Assembly (NCBI RefSeq): GCF_004345245.1
Contig: NZ_SLUQ01000008.1
Coordinates: 1-64,000 of the forward strand
Origin: Rhizobium sp. BK251
Lineage (GTDB): Bacteria > Pseudomonadota > Alphaproteobacteria > Rhizobiales > Rhizobiaceae
DNA length: 64,000 nt
Direction: 5' to 3'
Shown: one piece after another, positions 32,311 to 40,555 of the stretch
Position numbering within the stretch: position 1 is the stretch's first letter
Layout: every line of letters starts with the position of its first letter
Notes under the pieces: model-generated
Database searches by the model: none
Told to the model about the DNA's origin: nothing
Seen by the model: only the letters and a program-made list of their open reading frames with translations
Program-made: the position numbers and the translations under genes

Positions 32311-33789
32311 TCAGGCTACGAAGGGAACCGCGACAAAGGTCTTGTTGCCGCCGCGTTCGATCTGCAGCAGGACAGACTTGCGGCCGGCCTTGCTGGCGTC
32401 CGCGACCGCCGCCTTGATATCATGCGCATCCTGAACCGGCTTCTGGTTGACCGACACGATGACGTCACCCATCTGGATACCGGCGGCAGCCGCCGGCTTG
32501 TCGGGGTTGACGCTGGCCACGACGACACCGTTGACATCGCTCGACAGGTTAAGCTGCTGGCGAATTTCAGGGGTCAGGTTGGCAAGGCCGACGCCGATGC
32601 TCGGCTGGCTCGACTTCTGGCCCTGTTCGTCCTGGCCTTCGAGTGCTGCCTGCTGGGTGTCGTTGTCGCCGATCGCAACATTGAGATCGACGGACTTTCC
32701 GTCACGCCATACCGTGAGCATTTCCTTGTCGCCGGGTACGAGATCGGCAACGAGCCGCGACAGGTCCTTCGGCGTCTTGACGGTTTCGTCACCGACGGCC
32801 GTCACCACATCACCGGCCTGCAGGCCTGCCTTGGCGGCCGGGCTGTCCTTGGTGATGTCTGCAACCAGCGCACCGTTCGCCTTGGACAGGCCAATTGCAT
32901 CGGCGACTTCAGGGGTCACCGGCTGGATCTGCACGCCGAGATAGCCGTGTTCGATGGAGCCGTTCTTCTCGAGCTTGGCAACGATTGCCTTGGCTTCGTC
33001 GGAGGGGATCGCGAAGCCGACGCCGACGCTGCCGCCGTTCGGCGAGTAGATCGCCGTGTTGATGCCGACAACCTTGCCATCACGATCGACGAGCGGGCCA
33101 CCGGAGTTGCCGTGGTTGATCGGGGCATCGATCTGGATGAAGTCGTCATACGGGCCGCTGTGCAGGTCGCGGCCGCGGGCCGAAACGATACCTGCGGTAA
33201 CCGTCGTGCCAACGCCGAACGGATTGCCGATGGCGAGGATCGGGTCACCAAGCTTCAGCTTGTTGGAATCGCCCCAGGCGACGGTCGGCAGCGGCTTGGG
33301 AGCATCGATCTTCAGCACGGCGAGGTCGGACTTGGGATCGGCGCCCAGGAGCTTGGCCGGAAGTTCCGTGCCGTCATCGAGCGTTACCTTGAGTTCGGCG
33401 GCGTTGTCGATGACGTGGTTGTTGGTGACGATCACGCCATCCGGGCTGATGATGAAGCCCGAACCGAGGGCCATCCCACCGCCATGCGGCTGCTGCTGCG
33501 GCTCCTGGCCCGGCATGCCCTGGCCGAAGAACTGGTGGAACTGCTGATTGGGCTGCGAAGCGTCGTCGCTGACCGGAGTTGCCTTCATGGTGTTGGTGAT
33601 GGTCACGACTGCAGGCTTGTCGGCATCGACGATCGAGGCAAAGGAGGCGCCTGATGCGACCGTGCCATCAATCGTGGCCGGAGCGGCGGAGACGGTTGTC
33701 GCTTCCACGGCAAAGGGGAGCGCCGCGCCGACAATGAGGGCAACACCCAGGAGGGCCGCGGTACGATGTCTGCGGAGTATATCTGGCAT
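32311..33789 (-). CDS. Periplasmic serine protease Do (DegP/DegQ family)
   Basis: A 492-residue HtrA-type protease and chaperone of the periplasm. Signal peptide 1-30 (AALLGVALIVGAALPFAVEA). Catalytic triad intact: H125 in VTNNHVID, D155 in KSDLAVLK, S229 in INHGNSGGPLVD. Two PDZ domains follow at about 280-370 and 395-490; the carboxylate-binding loops are YLGVQIQPV and SIGVGLANL. A Gln/Pro/Gly-rich loop (residues 80-106) lies between the leader and the protease core as in other rhizobial DegP proteins. The gene appears monocistronic, with an AT-rich upstream region. Contrast the triad-less relative at 57734. Confidence 0.93.
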   Translation of the reverse strand: MPDILRRHRTAALLGVALIVGAALPFAVEATTVSAAPATIDGTVASGASFASIVDADKPAVVTITNTMKATPVSDDASQPNQQFHQFFGQGMPGQEPQQQPHGGGMALGSGFIISPDGVIVTNNHVIDNAAELKVTLDDGTELPAKLLGADPKSDLAVLKIDAPKPLPTVAWGDSNKLKLGDPILAIGNPFGVGTTVTAGIVSARGRDLHSGPYDDFIQIDAPINHGNSGGPLVDRDGKVVGINTAIYSPNGGSVGVGFAIPSDEAKAIVAKLEKNGSIEHGYLGVQIQPVTPEVADAIGLSKANGALVADITKDSPAAKAGLQAGDVVTAVGDETVKTPKDLSRLVADLVPGDKEMLTVWRDGKSVDLNVAIGDNDTQQAALEGQDEQGQKSSQPSIGVGLANLTPEIRQQLNLSSDVNGVVVASVNPDKPAAAAGIQMGDVIVSVNQKPVQDAHDIKAAVADASKAGRKSVLLQIERGGNKTFVAVPFVA

Positions 33790-34223
33790 GACAAGAGTTC
33801 CTTGGAAGATCGTTTGGCTTTGATCGCGCCCCGGCTGATCTTCTTAACCCGGCGCCGAATGATCCACTTGTTTCTGTCCGGATTTTTATATTTCTGCCGT
33901 TTTTGGCAATAATACTTAAATCCCGTAAGAACTTGTGTTCGAATGACAATATGTGCGCCAGAAGAGCCGTTTTCAAATTAAATATTAGACACGTATATAT
34001 TAACATTTGTACAGACATTACTGGATGTTAATGTTTGCCGCGAATTCCGGCCTCCACGCGCAGCGGCTTCAGCCTTCCGGCGTGCGGATATCAACGGTTT
34101 CCGCCGCGCATTTCATTCGGCTCGGCAACACCCACTTTGGCCCGGAATGAGCGCCGATGACAAAGCGTGCATCCTTTGGCGGCGCGCCGCGTTATCCGGA
34201 GACAAGATCCGGAGTACGTCGCG
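33790..34223. other. Divergent regulatory region of degP-like and yihY-like genes
   Basis: About 430 bp, AT-rich from 33880 to 34035 and containing the promoters of both flanking genes. I see no confident protein gene. Envelope-stress control of the protease is expected from the family, but I cannot name an operator. Confidence 0.4.
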
Positions 34224-35303
34224 ATGCCAAACGCCCTCCACGCCGGCAGATTGCTAACTGCGGTCACGATCATGGTCGCAGCGGTCGCCGCGGTTGCCCT
34301 GACGCAGGATACGCACCGCAAGCCAGTTACGCCGTTGCCGGGTGCCCGCCGCGCGGACGACGGCCACGGCCGCCACGCCGAGGTACCCGAAGCCATTCCG
34401 CTCACCGGCCTGCGCGACGTGCTCTGGCGCGTGGCCCACGAAGTCGTCAACGACCGGGTCACTCTGATTGCCGCGGGCGTGACGTTCTATCTGCTCCTGG
34501 CCCTGTTCCCGGCCCTTGCGGCTCTCGTGTCGCTCTATGGACTCGTTGCGGATCCGATCACGATATCCGACCACCTTCGCCAGCTTGCGGGCCTCCTGCC
34601 GCCGGGGGCATTCGACCTGCTTGCCGAGCAGATAAAGGGGCTGGTCGAACGGCGGGACAGTGCGCTGGGCATCACCTTCTTCTTTGGTCTGGCTATCGCC
34701 CTCTGGAGCACGCATAGCGGAACGCTGGCGATCTTCGACGCCATGAACGTGGCCTACGAGGAGCGCGAGAAGCGGAGCTTTATCCGGTTGAACCTGATCG
34801 GACTGTGTTTCACGCTCTGCGCGATGCTGTCCGCGGTCGTCATGGTCACGCTTGTCGGCGTCATGCCGGTCGTCCTCTCCTATCTCTGGCTCGACCAATT
34901 CAACGAGCATATGGCTCTTCTCCTGAGGTGGCCGTTTCTCCTGCTGGTGGTCGTCGTTGCCGTCACCGCCGTCTACCGCTTCGGCCCTAGCCGGGCGCCT
35001 GCCAAGCTGCGGTGGATGACATGGGGCGCTGTCCTGACCACGGTCGCGTGGTCGGCCATGTCGATCGGCTTTTCCTTCTATCTCCAGCATTTCGCCAACT
35101 ACAACGCGACATACGGCACCCTCGGCGCGCTGATCGGCTTCCTCATCTGGACGTGGCTTTCGGTCGTCATTCTCATCGTCGGAGGAGAACTCAATGCCGA
35201 ACTGGAGCACCAGACGGCGAAGGACACGACGACCGGAACGCCACTGCCGATGGGGGAACGCGGTGCCTATGTTGCCGACACGTTGGGCGAGACCGTGGCC
35301 TGA
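34224..35303 (+). CDS. YihY/BrkB (UPF0761) family membrane protein
   Basis: A 359-residue integral membrane protein. After an N-terminal helix (about 8-28) and a hydrophilic linker come five to six helices with family motifs: VNDRVTLIAAGVTFYLLLALFP, FGLAIALWSTHSGTLAIFDAMNVAYEE, RFGPSRAPAKLRW, YNATYGTLGALIGFLIWTW and GGELNAELE. The family was once called ribonuclease BN but is a membrane protein of unknown, possibly transport, function. I chose the ATG at 34224 (GGAG upstream), not one 19 codons earlier. The BON-domain gene follows by 55 bp. Confidence 0.9.
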   Translation: MPNALHAGRLLTAVTIMVAAVAAVALTQDTHRKPVTPLPGARRADDGHGRHAEVPEAIPLTGLRDVLWRVAHEVVNDRVTLIAAGVTFYLLLALFPALAALVSLYGLVADPITISDHLRQLAGLLPPGAFDLLAEQIKGLVERRDSALGITFFFGLAIALWSTHSGTLAIFDAMNVAYEEREKRSFIRLNLIGLCFTLCAMLSAVVMVTLVGVMPVVLSYLWLDQFNEHMALLLRWPFLLLVVVVAVTAVYRFGPSRAPAKLRWMTWGAVLTTVAWSAMSIGFSFYLQHFANYNATYGTLGALIGFLIWTWLSVVILIVGGELNAELEHQTAKDTTTGTPLPMGERGAYVADTLGETVA

Positions 35304-35358
35304 ACCCGCTGCGGCCAAGGGGGACGACACGACTCGACTGCCTTTAAAGGAGGATGCC

Positions 35359-35658
35359 ATGTTCACACCGCAGACGCCGATCACCGACGCGCAGGAATCA
35401 GGCCTGGCATCGCTCGCCAACGAGATCTCCTCGGCCATCGCCTACGCGCCCGGCATGCAGGACATCCGGGTGACGGTCACCGAATGCGCGGGCGAATTCC
35501 TGCTGGAGGGCACCATCCCCGACAAGGCGACCGCCGACCGGATCGAGGCCGTTGCCCGCGCGATAGGCGGCGGCAAAGTCATCTCACGGCTGCAAATTGC
35601 CAATGACGAGGCGTGCCGCAAGACTGATGCAAATGGCGACCGGCGCCAGCCCGGGTAG
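35359..35658 (+). CDS. BON-domain-like small protein
   Basis: A 99-residue protein with a strong ribosome site (AAAGGAGG). Residues about 18-80 fit a BON fold: an initial helix (NEISSAIAYA), strands MQDIRVTVTECAGEFLLEGTI, a helix TADRIEAVARAIGG and strand GKVISRLQIA. BON domains bind phospholipids or oligomerise at the envelope, but no signal peptide is present here. It is 55 bp after the YihY-like gene and likely co-transcribed. Confidence 0.75.
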   Translation: MFTPQTPITDAQESGLASLANEISSAIAYAPGMQDIRVTVTECAGEFLLEGTIPDKATADRIEAVARAIGGGKVISRLQIANDEACRKTDANGDRRQPG

Positions 35659-35703
35659 GCACGTCCTTTCAAACTCGCAGAAGGCCCCGCCGCCAGTCGT
35701 CGC

Positions 35704-36078
35704 TCACAGCCTGTCCTCCTCGTATTGCTTCGCGCCCGGCACCGGCCGGAGCCAGCCCTCCCTGCGCTTGATCCAGAGTTCATAGGTCGGGGTGAGGCCG
35801 GTCGGAGCATCGGTGAGGATGCCAAGCTTGATCTCGGCCTCGTCCTCGTCGGCGGAAAACATTCGGGATCCACATTCCGGACAGAAGCGCCGGCCGGAAT
35901 ATTCAGACGTATCGCCCGTGCTCTCGAACTGGTCGGCCGGCCAGATGGCGTAAAAGGTGAAGGCCGATCCGCTTTCCTGCCTGCAATCGGTGCAATGACA
36001 GATGCCGATCCGCCTGGGCTCGCCGCGGACGGTTATTCGGACGCGTCCGCATAGGCACGATCCAGTGAGCGTGCTCAT
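35704..36078 (-). CDS. GFA-family (glutathione-dependent formaldehyde-activating-like) protein
   Basis: A 124-residue zinc protein of the GFA/CENP-V fold. The family cysteines are present: C8 and C10 in GSCLCGRVRI, C27/C29/C32 in ICHCTDCRQESGSAF, and a later FCPECGSRMF. It ends with YELWIKRREGWLRPVPGAKQYEEDR, typical of this group. Despite the name, most members are not shown to act on formaldehyde. The start overlaps the upstream gene's stop by four bases (ATGA). Confidence 0.9.
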   Translation of the reverse strand: MSTLTGSCLCGRVRITVRGEPRRIGICHCTDCRQESGSAFTFYAIWPADQFESTGDTSEYSGRRFCPECGSRMFSADEDEAEIKLGILTDAPTGLTPTYELWIKRREGWLRPVPGAKQYEEDRL

Positions 36079-36329
36079 GACCTGCGCTTTCCGTCATCGA
36101 CAACTTCAGTGTCGGGACGGTCGCCGCCGTCGGCATGCTCCGTCCGCCAGCGCCCATCCTCGAGCTGATAGGAGATTTCCGCATCCTGGCCTTGGATATG
36201 CTGGCGTGCGGCGGCCGACTTTGCGGCGGCCAGCGCGCTGTCATGATCCGGAAACGTTTCCGACCAGACGTCGCCCAGACGGTATCCGTAACCGCCATCG
36301 TGCTCACCGACATGATAGATGATTGCCAT
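36075..36329 (-). CDS. DUF2188-like small protein
   Basis: An 84-residue protein starting MAIIYHVGEHDGGYGYRLGD. The pattern YHVxxxxGGxxYRxxDxxSETFPDHDSALAAAKSAA, then a QGQDAEISYQLEDGRW core, matches DUF2188-type proteins of unknown function. The ATG at 36329 has a strong AGGAGGAG ribosome site; the longer frame upstream is not supported. Translationally coupled to the GFA gene. Confidence 0.8.
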   Translation of the reverse strand: MAIIYHVGEHDGGYGYRLGDVWSETFPDHDSALAAAKSAAARQHIQGQDAEISYQLEDGRWRTEHADGGDRPDTEVVDDGKRRS

Positions 36330-36753
36330 TGTGTTCTCCTCCTGTGAGATCGATGTCAAGGTAGGGCAGGGAGGCCGGCATTCCAATCCGCTTCGACGGA
36401 CGATGATCTTGATCTCGTCCGCAATGGTGGGATCTGGGCAGCGCGCCCCGAGGCCCTTAACGACGACCAGTGCAACCTTTGATGGAGTAGAAATCGGGTA
36501 TTGCGAAATTTGCTGCAACCGCACAACCTAGTGGCGCTGCAGCATTCGTGCAGTGGTGACACCAAGACATTTAACTCGCCACCTATTTTATGGCGAGGCT
36601 ATTGAAATTATTATCATTTTTTCGCTGACGGATTGTCAAAAAATCGGGAGTGCCAAAGTGGATCTCCATCTATCGGATGGCGCGGCCGTGGGTCGCGCCA
36701 ATGGACCTGCTGTGTTTTCAATTGGGGTAAAAGCCGGGCGGGAGGAGGCGCCC
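36330..36753. other. Regulatory gap before the double-hotdog candidate
   Basis: The segment 36560-36640 is AT-rich, with a CTCGCCA/TGGCGAG hairpin (36575-36581 with 36591-36597). The open frame of the downstream gene continues into this region but lacks a ribosome site there; the GTG at 36754 is preferred. Confidence 0.4.
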
Positions 36754-37605
36754 GTGCAGCCTCTCGAGCTTGCGGAAATCCGCGAGCGGGTGGCCCTTGC
36801 GGCGCCCTATTTCGCGTTCTCGGATATGGAAATGCATGGCGATGGATCAATCCGCGCCCATTTCGATGCGGAACATCAGACAGGTTTCGAGCAGGGACCG
36901 ATTGCGATGGCCGAAATGGTTCGCCACCTGGCGACGCTGGGTGCCTGCGCGGCCGTTGCCGGCCAAGCCATGCCGAAAACCTACTATCTGGGAACAAAAG
37001 GCCGGCTGAAAGTGCTTCGCCCTGCCACGAGCAAGACGGCGAGGGGAACGTTCGACGCCTTTTCGGAAGTGCTCGCCCGGGACAAGCGGAGCCTGACGGC
37101 CCATTCGACCGTATCGAACGGGGACTTTCTGGCCTATTTCCATTGCGAATACCAGGTTATCCCCGAGACCATCTTTTCCAGAACCTTCAAGCATTATCGC
37201 TGCGAAGATGTCATCGAGCCCGTCGGCAATCCCTATGCGGAGCCGATCGAGCTGGAATTCGACGCTCCGGAAGGAATGTCGCTGACGGCGCACAGCCGCC
37301 CGCTGCCGTCCGGGCGCTTTAGCGGCCATTTTCACGAATATCCGTCATGGCCTGCATCGATCTATGCCGAGGCCGCATCGCGTGCAGCAGGCAGGCTGCT
37401 TCATCACCTCGCGGGCGAGGACGTAAAGTACAGTCCGGTTCGCATGGACATAGACGCGCTTCGCCTCATTTCGGCATCCGACAGCCTCTCCTTCCACGTC
37501 AGATGCCTGTCGGCTTCCAGACCGCTGTCTCACTACGTGTTTTCCGTATCGATCCAGAATGGCGATACCGTCGCCTCCGTGATCGAGATGGAGGCATACG
37601 TCTGA
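36754..37605 (+). CDS. Hypothetical protein, candidate double hotdog (AfsA/FabA-like)
   Basis: A 283-residue cytoplasmic protein. GTG at 36754 is preceded by GGAGGAGG at ideal distance, which decides the start over upstream in-frame codons. Two similar halves are visible. In each, a long helix with small residues (GPIAMAEMVRHLATLGACAAV; then SIYAEAASRAAGRLLHHL) is followed by strands (YYLGTKGRLKVLRP; YSPVRMDIDALRLI). This is the layout of a double hotdog thioesterase/dehydratase fold. I do not see a confident catalytic residue. The carboxymuconolactone decarboxylase family gene follows after 85 bp. Confidence 0.55.
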   Translation: MQPLELAEIRERVALAAPYFAFSDMEMHGDGSIRAHFDAEHQTGFEQGPIAMAEMVRHLATLGACAAVAGQAMPKTYYLGTKGRLKVLRPATSKTARGTFDAFSEVLARDKRSLTAHSTVSNGDFLAYFHCEYQVIPETIFSRTFKHYRCEDVIEPVGNPYAEPIELEFDAPEGMSLTAHSRPLPSGRFSGHFHEYPSWPASIYAEAASRAAGRLLHHLAGEDVKYSPVRMDIDALRLISASDSLSFHVRCLSASRPLSHYVFSVSIQNGDTVASVIEMEAYV

Positions 37606-37690
37606 GGCCGATGCGATCCACACGAGCCGGATGCGCGACACCAGCGCGGTGCGCGACCGGCCTGAATTCTCAAGCAAGGTAACCGATCGC

Positions 37691-38221
37691 ATGACAAGAC
37701 TAAGCCTGCCCGATCCCGCGGACATGACACCCGCCGACCGTGCACAGTATGAGCGTTTCCCCGCCAATCTCACACGCGCGCTTCTCAGGACCAATGGCTG
37801 TACGCCGGGATACCTGGCGCTTGGCTTTGCTTTGAGAAGTACGGGTCTCTCGGACAAGCAGTTCGAGCTGGTTATCCTGCGTGTCGCCGCGCTGAGCAAC
37901 AGCACCTATGAACGCATGCAGCATCTGGAACCGGCCAAGCAGGCGGGCTGGTCCGATATCGAGATCGCCGCAATAGAGAACGGAACGGCCGCAGGCCTTG
38001 CCGAAAGCGATGCCGCGCTTCTGCGCTTCGTGGAGGAATGCGTGGCCGATGTGCGTGTTTCGACGGTGACGTTTACAGCGCTGCGGGCGCATCTCTCCGA
38101 CGATGTGATTGCCGATGCCACGCTGCTTGTCGGCTTCTACATGATGACGGCGCGCTTCCTGGAAACGCTGGACGTGGAACTCGACGCAGCCGCCTGCGAG
38201 GTGCTGTTCGTTCGCGACTGA
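37691..38221 (+). CDS. Carboxymuconolactone decarboxylase (CMD) family protein
   Basis: A 176-residue all-helical protein. The CMD core spans about 30-130: ELVILRVAALSNSTYERMQHLEPAKQAGWSDIEIAAI. The catalytic CxxC of AhpD-type peroxidases is absent (NSTYERMQH), while the Tyr-Glu and His positions match the decarboxylase-type branch. So it is not an AhpD peroxidase; hydrolase or decarboxylase activity on a lactone or peroxide is possible. The ATG at 37691 has AAGG upstream. Confidence 0.8.
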   Translation: MTRLSLPDPADMTPADRAQYERFPANLTRALLRTNGCTPGYLALGFALRSTGLSDKQFELVILRVAALSNSTYERMQHLEPAKQAGWSDIEIAAIENGTAAGLAESDAALLRFVEECVADVRVSTVTFTALRAHLSDDVIADATLLVGFYMMTARFLETLDVELDAAACEVLFVRD

Positions 38222-38455
38222 GCCGATGCCGATCGGGGTGGCTTCAACTGTTCCGATCGGGCCGTTCCGGCTCGATCGTCGCGGCTTCGCGGCCGCTCGG
38301 TGTCTTCCAGGTCCCGGACATGCCTTCCCACCGTCGCGGATCGCAACGTGGCGGCAAGTGCGGGAGTGAGTGGAAGTTGTCGATCCGGAGACCCGTGTCG
38401 GAAGCGTAAGGGGTCTCTCTCATTTGCTGGGATGCACGAAACCTGGCGGCCAGTT

Positions 38456-38641
38456 TCAGGACGCCAAAACCATCTCCTGGTCATCCGTGCGGTTGAGCAA
38501 GCCGAACAAGTCCTCGGCCTCTTCGGCGGTAAGCATGTCCATGACAAGCCCGCCTATGACCGCCTTCTCCTGGGTGACTTCGTCGAAGACCGTCCAGTAG
38601 ATGTTGAGGTTCTTGTGGAGACTATATCTCTGCATTTCCAT
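38456..38641 (-). CDS. Hypothetical protein, 61 residues
   Basis: Starts MEMQRYSLHKNLNIYWTVFD and ends NRTDDQEMVLAS. GGGAGG lies before the ATG at 38641. The sequence predicts strands then a helix (TAEEAEDLFGLLNR). It has no cysteine or membrane segment, and no family is recognised. Confidence 0.65.
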   Translation of the reverse strand: MEMQRYSLHKNLNIYWTVFDEVTQEKAVIGGLVMDMLTAEEAEDLFGLLNRTDDQEMVLAS

Positions 38642-39265
38642 GGGAAATACCTCCCGGTTTCCAACCTTATCTAAGGGTACCCCTGTCGCACCGGGAAATA
38701 AACTGAGCCAGTGTATAGCGACCCTATCCATTCGGATAGATTCTTGGCCATACTGCTAGGTTTGGCTTCTCACCAAGAATTATGCTTGCCCACGCCTTCA
38801 ACTATACGAGTGCGGCGCGATGGAGCCCTGGCTCAGGTTCCCCGGGAAGCAACTACTACCGGTCCATCTCGATCAAAATATGACGAAGGCGCAGAGCGTC
38901 GCTCGGCTCGTCACTCATTGCGGAAATGGGTGCTCGCCAGCCGGGCATGTCATAGCTTTAAAGTTCCTATTTGCGCTCAGTCATCTGTTTTTCAGATGAC
39001 CTCAGAGAATCTATCTATTTGTCATCCGTCCGGAATGACCATACGTTCGTCGTACATCGAAAGTCGGGTGGCTGATTGCGCCAAGGTGCTTCGCTCCGAA
39101 TTCGATGAAAGGGAGGACTGCTGGAGTTTGACGATAGCCCGCGGCGCGGTGTTTCCGCCCGGCGGCGGAGCTTTGCCACGAAATCCCGAAAACTGATCTT
39201 TGCATGTTTCCCGCACCACCCTGCGGGGGGCGGTGACTATTCTCGCATGGAGATGGGAGCAGACA
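38642..39265. other. 624-bp non-coding region upstream of the aromatic-acid operon
   Basis: No gene is supported. It holds a perfect dyad CTATCC-ATTC-GGATAG (38724-38739) and a hairpin GTCATCTG/CAGATGAC (38980-39000). It must contain the promoter of the operon beginning at 39266. The LysR-type regulator encoded at 47496 would be expected to bind here. Confidence 0.5.
38724..38739. promoter_or_regulatory. 16-bp perfect dyad, candidate operator
   Basis: CTATCC (38724-38729), ATTC, GGATAG (38734-38739). It is 83 bp upstream of the 38641 gene start and more than 500 bp before the 39266 gene, so it may serve the small gene rather than the operon. Confidence 0.3.
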
Positions 39266-40519
39266 ATGGAAGTGACGATTGTAGGTGGAGGCATCGGCGG
39301 CTTGACGCTCGCGCTCATGCTTCATGAAAAGGGCATCGCTTCGCGCATTTACGAAGCCGCCCCGGAATTGAAGGCGCTTGGCGTCGGGATCAACCTCCTG
39401 CCGCATGCTGCCCGCGAGATGTGCCAGCTCGGCCTCGAGGATGCGCTGGCCAAGGTCGCGATCACCACTAAGGAGTCCGGTTTCTACAACCGTTACGGCC
39501 AGCATATCTTCTCCGAGCCGACGGGGCGCTACGCCGGTTACGACTGGCCGCAGTTTTCCATTCACCGCGGCGACCTGCACATGGTTCTGGTCGAAGCCTT
39601 CAAGGCGCGTTGCGGCGCCGACCGCCTGATGACAGGCTGGCAGTGCACCGGTTTCGAGCAGGACGACAGGCAAGTGACATTGCATTTCGTCGATCCGCGC
39701 GATGGCTCGGAACGCCCGTCGGTGAAGGCCGAAATGGTCGTGAGCGCCGAAGGCATCCACTCGAAGATCCGCAAGCAGCTCTATCCGAACGAAGGCCCGC
39801 CGCGTTACTCCGGCATCAACATGTGGCGCGGCGTGACGAAGTGGAAGCCATTCCTTACGGGTGCGAGCATGGTGCGCATCGGTTGGCTGAATACCGCGAA
39901 AGTCCTGATCTACCCGATCCGCGACAACATCGACGGCGAAGGCAACCAGCTCATCAACTGGGTCGTCGATATCGAGACCGAGAAGTACAAGGCGCAGCGC
40001 GACTGGAACAAGCCGGGCCGGCTCGAAGACTTCTTCGACGTGGTCAAGGACTGGAAGTTCGACTGGCTGGATTGCCCGGCGCTCTTCAAGGCGGCCGACG
40101 CAATCCTCGAATACCCGATGGTCGACCAGGACCCGCTCGACCAGTGGACGTTCGGCCGCGTGACGCTGCTCGGAGACGCCGCCCACCCCATGTATCCGCG
40201 CGGCGCCAACGGCTCCGCCCAGGCTATCCTCGACTGCCGGGCGCTCACCACGGCGCTCGTGAAGGAAGGCGATCCGGTCAGTGCCATGCACGCCTACGAG
40301 GCGGTTCGCCGCCCGGCAACGGCCCAGGTCGTTCTCACCAACCGCAAGAACCCGCCGGATGCGATCCTGCGCGAGGTCTACGAGCGGACGGGCGACAAGC
40401 CGTTCGACGATATCAACAAGGTGATTAGCCACGAGGACCTCGAGCGGCTATCCACCAGCTACCAGAAGATCGCTGGCTACCACAAGGAAAGCCTTGCAAT
40501 GACGCCGGCCGGGTCCTGA
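39266..40519 (+). CDS. FAD-dependent aromatic monooxygenase
   Basis: A 417-residue class A flavin monooxygenase (salicylate/p-hydroxybenzoate hydroxylase fold, PhzS-like). The N-terminal dinucleotide motif is VTIVGGGIGGLTLALML. The DG-like middle motif is VSAEGIHSKIRKQL, where Ala-Glu-Gly replaces the usual Ala-Asp-Gly. The second FAD motif is VTLLGDAAHPMYPRGANG. Such enzymes hydroxylate aromatic acids using NAD(P)H and O2. The ATG at 39266 has GGGAG upstream; an ORF start 22 codons earlier has no family match. First gene of the operon that carries a phthalate-decarboxylase-like protein and an ABC importer. Substrate unproven. Confidence 0.88.
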   Translation: MEVTIVGGGIGGLTLALMLHEKGIASRIYEAAPELKALGVGINLLPHAAREMCQLGLEDALAKVAITTKESGFYNRYGQHIFSEPTGRYAGYDWPQFSIHRGDLHMVLVEAFKARCGADRLMTGWQCTGFEQDDRQVTLHFVDPRDGSERPSVKAEMVVSAEGIHSKIRKQLYPNEGPPRYSGINMWRGVTKWKPFLTGASMVRIGWLNTAKVLIYPIRDNIDGEGNQLINWVVDIETEKYKAQRDWNKPGRLEDFFDVVKDWKFDWLDCPALFKAADAILEYPMVDQDPLDQWTFGRVTLLGDAAHPMYPRGANGSAQAILDCRALTTALVKEGDPVSAMHAYEAVRRPATAQVVLTNRKNPPDAILREVYERTGDKPFDDINKVISHEDLERLSTSYQKIAGYHKESLAMTPAGS

Positions 40520-40555
40520 CCCGGCTGTCGCCAACATTTCGTTCGGGAGGTCGGG

